NCBI GenBank assembly: GCA_023078555.1
Contig: CM041204.1
Location: 5,238,430 to 5,302,429, forward strand
Reading direction: 5' to 3'
Length of the DNA stretch: 64,000 bases
DNA from: Ulva prolifera
Taxonomy: Eukaryota; Chlorophyta; Ulvophyceae; Ulvales; Ulvaceae
Shown piece by piece: positions 59,201 through 64,000 of this stretch. The notes beneath the pieces are model-generated. The model did no database searches. It was given only the letters and a program-made list of their open reading frames with translations, and was not told the origin of the DNA. The translations under genes and the position numbers were made by a program. The stretch's first letter is position 1. Each line of letters starts with the position of its first letter.

Positions 59201-62035
59201 TCCACTGCCAGGCCCTCGCCCTACGCCGACCACGCAGGGGATAGTATGTATTCAGAGCCTCTCAGCGCGCCTCTGTCCGCCACCGAGCCGGGGAGCTCCA
59301 CCAGCCGGTCCGCCCCGGCCGCGCCGCATGCGCGGCCACAGTGCACCATCACAACAGGCGCTGAGCACCAGCGGTGCACATCTCAGCCGATGACCGGCAC
59401 CACCTCCTCCGGAACGCACTCATCAACACCCGTGCCCACCAGCTCCTACTCACACTCTCCGTCCCCCTCGGGCTCCACAGGGCCACCCCTGATGCTCCAG
59501 ATGCCGTCGGTGACCACCGGCCTCCCTGGCCGGGCACAAGGGACCGCAGTTGTGACTGGCGCCGTCGGGCCTGCTGCCGCCGTTGTCACCTGTGCATACG
59601 CACCAAGCCCGTCTGCGTCTCCGCGCGGCTACATCCCCCTGGAGTCGCTGCCCTCCTCCACCCGGTCGTCCGTTAACCTGCTGTTTGATCGCGCCCCTGG
59701 CGGGCCGTCTGCGGTTCGTGGCGCCATTGATCAGCTGCCGCAGTCATACAGCTCCACGCACGATCTCTCCCACACCGTCACCACCGGCGCTGTGTCCAAC
59801 CCCTCGTCATTGTCACAGCCGCGCTCAGTTGGGGGGCCCGTGTCGCCTGTGCGGCACCATGCACAGGGCATCCCGCGGCTGCCCCTGCACACGATCACAA
59901 CTGGCATCCTGTCGTCCTCCACCCGCGCCCCTCACTACCACCCGAACCCAGGGTCAGGCCTGGGCAGTTCAACCCTGTCCATGACTACCACGTCCGTCAA
60001 GACGCCGCCAGCAGTGACGACCCCGCCTCCTGTGACAACCCCGCCCGCATCACCGGCGCCAGCTGCATCACGGCAGCCTGTGCGCGCGCCTGCGTCACTC
60101 GATAGCGTACGCGCGAGCATTGCCGGAGCGACAGTCACGTCTGGGGCTGTCGAGGTGCGGGCCTGGGCCGGGCTGGCCCCTCGGTCCATGCACGCTGGCC
60201 GAGGGGATCACCGCCCGTCCCTGCCGCAGCTTGCACAGCCCAGGCATGCCCCGCCGCAGCCTGTCAACCTCACGCCGCCTGCCCTGGACACGACCCTGTC
60301 GGCTGTCCTCTCACCGCGCTTCAGCCGCGGCAGCGGCTCGCCTCAGCTGAGCCCGCGCGAGCTGCAACGCTCGCTCAGCGCAGATCATGCAGACAGCATA
60401 GCGGAGGTATTGTCGGACATGCCCGGGTCAAATCGCGGCCCAGCGGCCGGCGCTGCGAAGCAGGGCGTGGCCATGCCACGCAGCACCGGCAGCAGCCTAT
60501 CGCCCAGTGCGGCGGCTGCCGCCGCCGCCGCCGCCGCCGTACGGCGGTCGTCCGGCAGTTGCTCCGGCAGCGGCGACACGGCCGCATGGCAGCGCGTCAG
60601 CAATGCCAGCGGCTCTCTGGCCCCCGCGAGCAGCGGGCCGCTGCTGTCGCCACAGCACGACACGCCAACCTTGTCTGCGCCTGCAGAGCTCGTCTCGGCA
60701 TCGAGGCCTTCTGCTCCAGTGACAACAGGCGTCCCAGAGGCCGCCGCTCCCTCGGCGCCAAGCGAGATGCTCTCTGGCTCCAGCCGCGACCACAGCTCTA
60801 CTTCTGGTGGGACTTCAGCGCTCACCGGCCGTACATCACAGGCACAATACTCCACCAGCGGGGGCTCCCTCATCTTTGCTGACTCCGCGCTGTGGGAGTT
60901 GCACACAGCATCTTCGGCAGTCGTCAGCCCGAGCAGAGGCGCCACCCAAAGCAACCTGCCCGCTCAGGCGCTCAGCACGCAGCTCACATGCATGCACCCA
61001 CCTCCAAGCGGCTCGCCCATCCGTGAGACATACGGAGCCACACAGCCGACGTCAAGCCAGCCAGGTCCTGCCGATGCACTGGTGCCACAGGGCGAGGCAG
61101 CTAGTGATATGGCGGCTACATCACTGAAGGGCAGCAAAGTACAAGGAGGAGGCTCTGGCAGCTGCTCAGTGCACTCCAGCCAGACACCTGCAGCGCCCGA
61201 CAGTGCAGGCGCTGCTGCATCTGAACCAGAGGAGCAGGTGCGGCCGGCCGCTGCTGGCGAAGCAGCGGCGTCCGCGGGCGGGTCTCCTGGGAGCTCTTAC
61301 GGCAGCGGCACGATGCCGCGCTCTGGCAGCGGAAGCGCCAGCGCAGCATGCAACAGCATCAGCATCGCGCAGCTTCCCAGCGCTGCTGCAGAGAGCTCGA
61401 CAGAGTCCCCGGGCGGCCGGCGGCCGCTGAAGCAGAACTCGCTGGACCTGGGGTCGCACCCCGGCCGGCTGCGGATCGGGGAGGAGACAGCACGTGCGTC
61501 CCTGCAGCGTTGGGAGGACCAGCGCTCCCTGAAGGCGCGGCAGGCGATGCTTGCAGGTGCCCCCCCGCCGCCTGGGCAGGCAGCCAACGGGGTGACTGCG
61601 GTGACCACGGTGCCAAACGGGGCGAAAGAGCTGCCAGGGCGGGAAGAAGCTGCAGAGCCGGAGCGAGTGGCTGGGGACGGCAGCGCGCTGTCGCTGCGGG
61701 GGGATGAATCAGAGCTTGGGCTTGCGGCAGTGATGACACTGAGCCCACGCGTTCCGGAGCAATTGGGAGGGCCCGACTATGACCTGAGTCTGACAGGGCC
61801 ATCGGACATCATGAGCAGTGCAATGAGCTCGGTGAACTGGCGGGAGAATGAGACAGCTGGGACACACTGGCGTGAGAATCCGCTGAGCGATGAGCATGAT
61901 GCTCCGTTGGGCGGGGAGTCGCCACGGATCGTTGCTGCGGAAGCTGTTGAGCAGGGCGGTGAATGGCTGAGCAACCCGCTGGCGGCAGGCGCGGCGGGGG
62001 TAGGACAGGTGCAACATGCAGTTGAGTCAGGGTAG
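50277..62035 (+). CDS. Giant STAND/NB-ARC-like NTPase with long disordered tail
   Basis: Seven exons chain with consistent phases: 50277-50878, 51012-51519, 51770-53428, 53611-54189, 54382-55629, 56256-58284 and 58662-62035. They total 9,999 nt, or 3,332 residues. Residues 1-640 are mainly helical with no family assigned, ending in a Gly/Ser linker. The NTPase follows: Walker A GVEGIGKT near 707, a Walker B-like LVIDE near 783, an Arg-containing IVLAARVD sensor-like strand near 815, and CRGVPLLLHVL near 910, which resembles the GLPL motif of NB-ARC proteins. Residues ~920-1530 are Leu/Ala-rich helices, possibly TPR-like. The rest, about 1,800 residues, is Ser/Pro/Thr/Gly/Ala-rich and predicted disordered. 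It carries repeated V/I-T-T-G-x motifs, an 11-Ala run (near 60510) and paired WREN motifs near the end. The start and the join of tail to NTPase are inferred from open frame and phase. A role in signalling or assembly is a family expectation, not shown. Confidence 0.72.
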
Positions 62036-62496
62036 TAGAGGTTTAGGATCGCGTATTATCTGACAGCAGAAATTTTGGGTGTCTCGTGTTTTGACTTCGG
62101 CACCGCTGTATGAAGCATGCACCTACATCCATGCAACACACCGCTGAATGAGGCATGTGCTGCTTGACGATGTCGAATCGTTGTCTTTGTAACAGAAGTT
62201 GTTCACATGGCATCAAACTGTGAATCAGCTGCGTGAGTGTGTGTTGCGAGCACAGTGGCTTACATGATCCGAGAAGCTTTCCTGAGCTGTTCGTTAACAT
62301 TGCTGTGGCGATTTAAAGGAAAGATTATTGATGAAGACCCTTGGCTGACGTGAGTTGGCTGTCAGTGTATTCATCGCTTCTCAATGCGGAGGGAGATGTT
62401 TAGCAGTTCTTATTCAACAGCCAACACGTGCTCATGTGTCCGATTCACACCTACCACTGCAAACTTCACAGGCCAAGTAAACCAGAGACAGGGGCG
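62036..62496. other. Convergent gap, nothing recognised
   Basis: About 460 bp between the stop of the giant STAND gene and the stop of the minus-strand metallopeptidase-like gene. No repeat or RNA gene was noticed. Confidence 0.4.
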
Positions 62497-63289
62497 CTAT
62501 GGAGGTAGTGCTCGGCAAATGGCCCAGGCACCGGGGACTGGCGTGTCGCAGTGCCGGTGCACCTCTGCCCCTCTTGCACCACAGTTTGAGTCCTGGTGTC
62601 TGTTGCATAGCACAGCCGTCCTGCATATTGCAGCCAGGGCTTCACCATACTGATCCTCTCTGCTGTTAAGGACACACGCACCAAACCGCGCCGTTCTGCC
62701 ATACAGCAGGGGGCTGGCCAGGAGGTGCAGCAGATGAATGCGGTCTTCCGGAAGCCCCAACGCAAGGCAGAGTGCACATGACATGCGCACACAGCTTCCA
62801 GTGCTGTACGACAACTGATCCCAAGAAGGGGCGCACCAGCATTAAGAGCCCCAAGGATGAGACCTGCAAATTTATCTGCTCGAATCTCAAAATTGCTCTC
62901 CTGTACATTCAGTGCAGCCAAAGAATCCACCCACAGGCCGTCAGGTGCGTGATCGGTGAGTTTGTATCTGCAGCAGAGAGGCGTATGTACACGGTCGCAT
63001 TTCACTTTGGTATGCACAATGTGCACCAGCTGCCAGCGATTCATCACAAAAGAGGATAGCAGAGCAGGCTGCTTGTCAAGACAGCAATTATTCGCTTGGC
63101 AGCACGCCTGGCTCCGAAGCAATGGAAGTCAATGCTATGGCCCAGCTCATGAGCCAGAATGCCCTTGGCGACAGCTTCTGAAGCAGCATTTATTCGTTCT
63201 GAGACGACGACGGTGGTGATTGAGTTGAGTGGCAACGTTGACCGCGGCGTGTAGGGCACACAGTATGCATAGTGCCTGCACGCGAGCAT
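62497..63289 (-). CDS. HExxH metallopeptidase-like protein (gluzincin type)
   Basis: The minus-strand exon around 63137-63151 encodes AHELGHSIDFHCF, a zinc-binding HExxH site. The next exon, about 62864-62968 (acceptor CTGCTGCAG, donor GCAG|GTCTCA), encodes NFEIRADKFAG, which fits the ExxAD third-ligand helix of gluzincins such as M48 and ImmA/IrrE-like peptidases. A further open exon from about 62814 to a stop at 62497 gives a Cys-containing C-terminus (LPEDRIHLLHLLASPLLYGR). The spacing of motifs and the -EIRA- word also recall ATP23 peptidases, but ATP23's HELIHAFD context is not matched. Exact family, start and exon joins are open. Confidence 0.5.
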
Positions 63290-63484
63290 AGTGGCACCTC
63301 ACGATGACTGCAATGGCTTCTGGAGTGGACAAGCATGTCAGTCTGAAAAGTTTCTTCCACACCGGCAGCACTCCGAGAGCAGGTCCGTAGATGCAGGAAG
63401 ACCCGGTGCGGGACATCCTGCACAGAGTGTGGGAACTACGAGCTGTGCCTTGAAAGCTGTGCTGCCACATTATGTGATCCCAGC

Positions 63485-64000
63485 TCACTTATCCAAGGAT
63501 CCCGAGACAACAAGTCGGCTTGGATTTGCATTGACTGTTGCAGCAAGCCGATTCCATCTGGATCCGCTTGTCATCCCATACTCGACACCACGGTCAGGCA
63601 GGGCAGGACTGAAGAGCCAGACCTTGATAAGGACGATACGAATCTTTCTGCCTTACGCCGCAGCCGCCATTGAATGCCGAAAACAGACCCCCAGTAGTGA
63701 AATCGGATGCAGGGTCTCCAGGAGAACCAAATGGCAAGGTGGTCTTCGGGCTCCACACAATCAAGTTGACATCTATAGATCCTAAATTGGGCACTTTCTG
63801 GTTGTAGTTGCTGTCGCTGTCAGCAAGGCTTCCCCAGCTCCACATAGAGGACACATGGAGTCTGGTTCATGCGGTGCAAAGGGTGCGAGGATAGCTGACG
63901 GCATACCTCCCACTCCAGATTGTATTGTGCGCACACAGTCATTCCAGAAATTTTGCAGTGGGGATGATAGAGCCACGTATGCCATCGGCGAGCTCGCTGC
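63485..64000 (-). CDS. 3' part of an unrecognised gene, cut by the window edge
   Basis: Minus-strand open segments read VPNLGSIDVNLIVWSPKT..., TLPFGSPGDPASDFTTGG and KIRIVLIKVWLF...VEYGMTSGSRWNRLAATVNANPS, ending SLDK and stop at 63485-63487. The alternating hydrophobic pattern suggests beta strands. A probable acceptor precedes the KIRIVLIK exon (AAGGCAG). I cannot name the family. The gene continues beyond position 64000, so its N-terminus is missing. Confidence 0.3.

Noticed and set aside
63044-63289. Naming the HELGH protein ATP23
   Set aside because: ATP23 has HELIHAFD and a CSEIRAA-SGDC block. Only the HExxH and a loose EIRA word match here.
1-64000. CRISPR arrays, bacterial operons or phage genes
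   Set aside because: No regularly spaced repeats of that kind, no Shine-Dalgarno-led gene strings, and introns throughout. The window is eukaryotic nuclear DNA.

Overview
The window looks like nuclear DNA of a eukaryotic alga, most likely a green alga that builds motile cilia. Host genes carry many short GT-AG introns (about 90-600 bp), and the coding sequence is moderately GC-rich. The recognisable gene set mixes a dynein-arm assembly factor (ZMYND10-like), a plant/alga-type CASTOR/POLLUX/DMI1-like channel pair, V-ATPase subunit A, signal peptide peptidase and tRNA-splicing endonuclease SEN34. The lineage is an inference; no rRNA or organellar marker is present.

Layout. 1-4.1 kb: poorly resolved open frames, no recognised gene. 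4.1-14.1 kb: Ty1/copia territory. It holds one whole-looking, apparently young element (4144-10711) with near-identical 349-bp LTRs and a 5-bp target duplication, a broken relative (about 11.4-12.4 kb), an LTR remnant carrying a nested inverted solo LTR (12.4-12.96 kb), and a solo LTR with its own target duplication (13679-14026). 14.0-14.8 kb: three copies of a ~65-bp repeat, one joined to a tRNA-like B box. 16.6-19.2 kb (+): ZMYND10-like gene. 19.9-21.6 kb (-): alpha-solenoid (armadillo-like) gene. 22.4-24.3 kb (-): signal peptide peptidase. 24.6-25.2 kb (-): small SWIM zinc-finger gene resembling ZSWIM7/SWS1. 25.8-29.0 kb (+): complete 7-exon V-ATPase subunit A. 31.5-36.6 kb and 39.0-43.8 kb (+): two paralogous CASTOR-like genes with matching exon order, separated by a minus-strand SEN34 gene (37.3-38.5 kb). 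44.9-46.9 kb (-): probable single-pass membrane protein of unknown function. 50.3-62.0 kb (+): a seven-exon gene whose exon phases close exactly to encode about 3,332 residues, with a STAND/NB-ARC-like NTPase, a helical region and a ~1,800-residue disordered Ser/Pro/Gly/Ala-rich tail. 62.5-64.0 kb (-): a HELGH metallopeptidase-like gene and the end of another gene cut by the window edge.

The genes are separate eukaryotic transcription units, not an operon. The most unusual object is the giant STAND-like protein, whose tail carries about a dozen scattered copies of a short V/I-T-T-G-(A/V/I/L) motif written with different synonymous codons. Also notable are the ZMYND10 homologue that appears to have lost its MYND zinc finger, and the CASTOR-like pair whose C-terminal exons are much more alike than their N-terminal exons.
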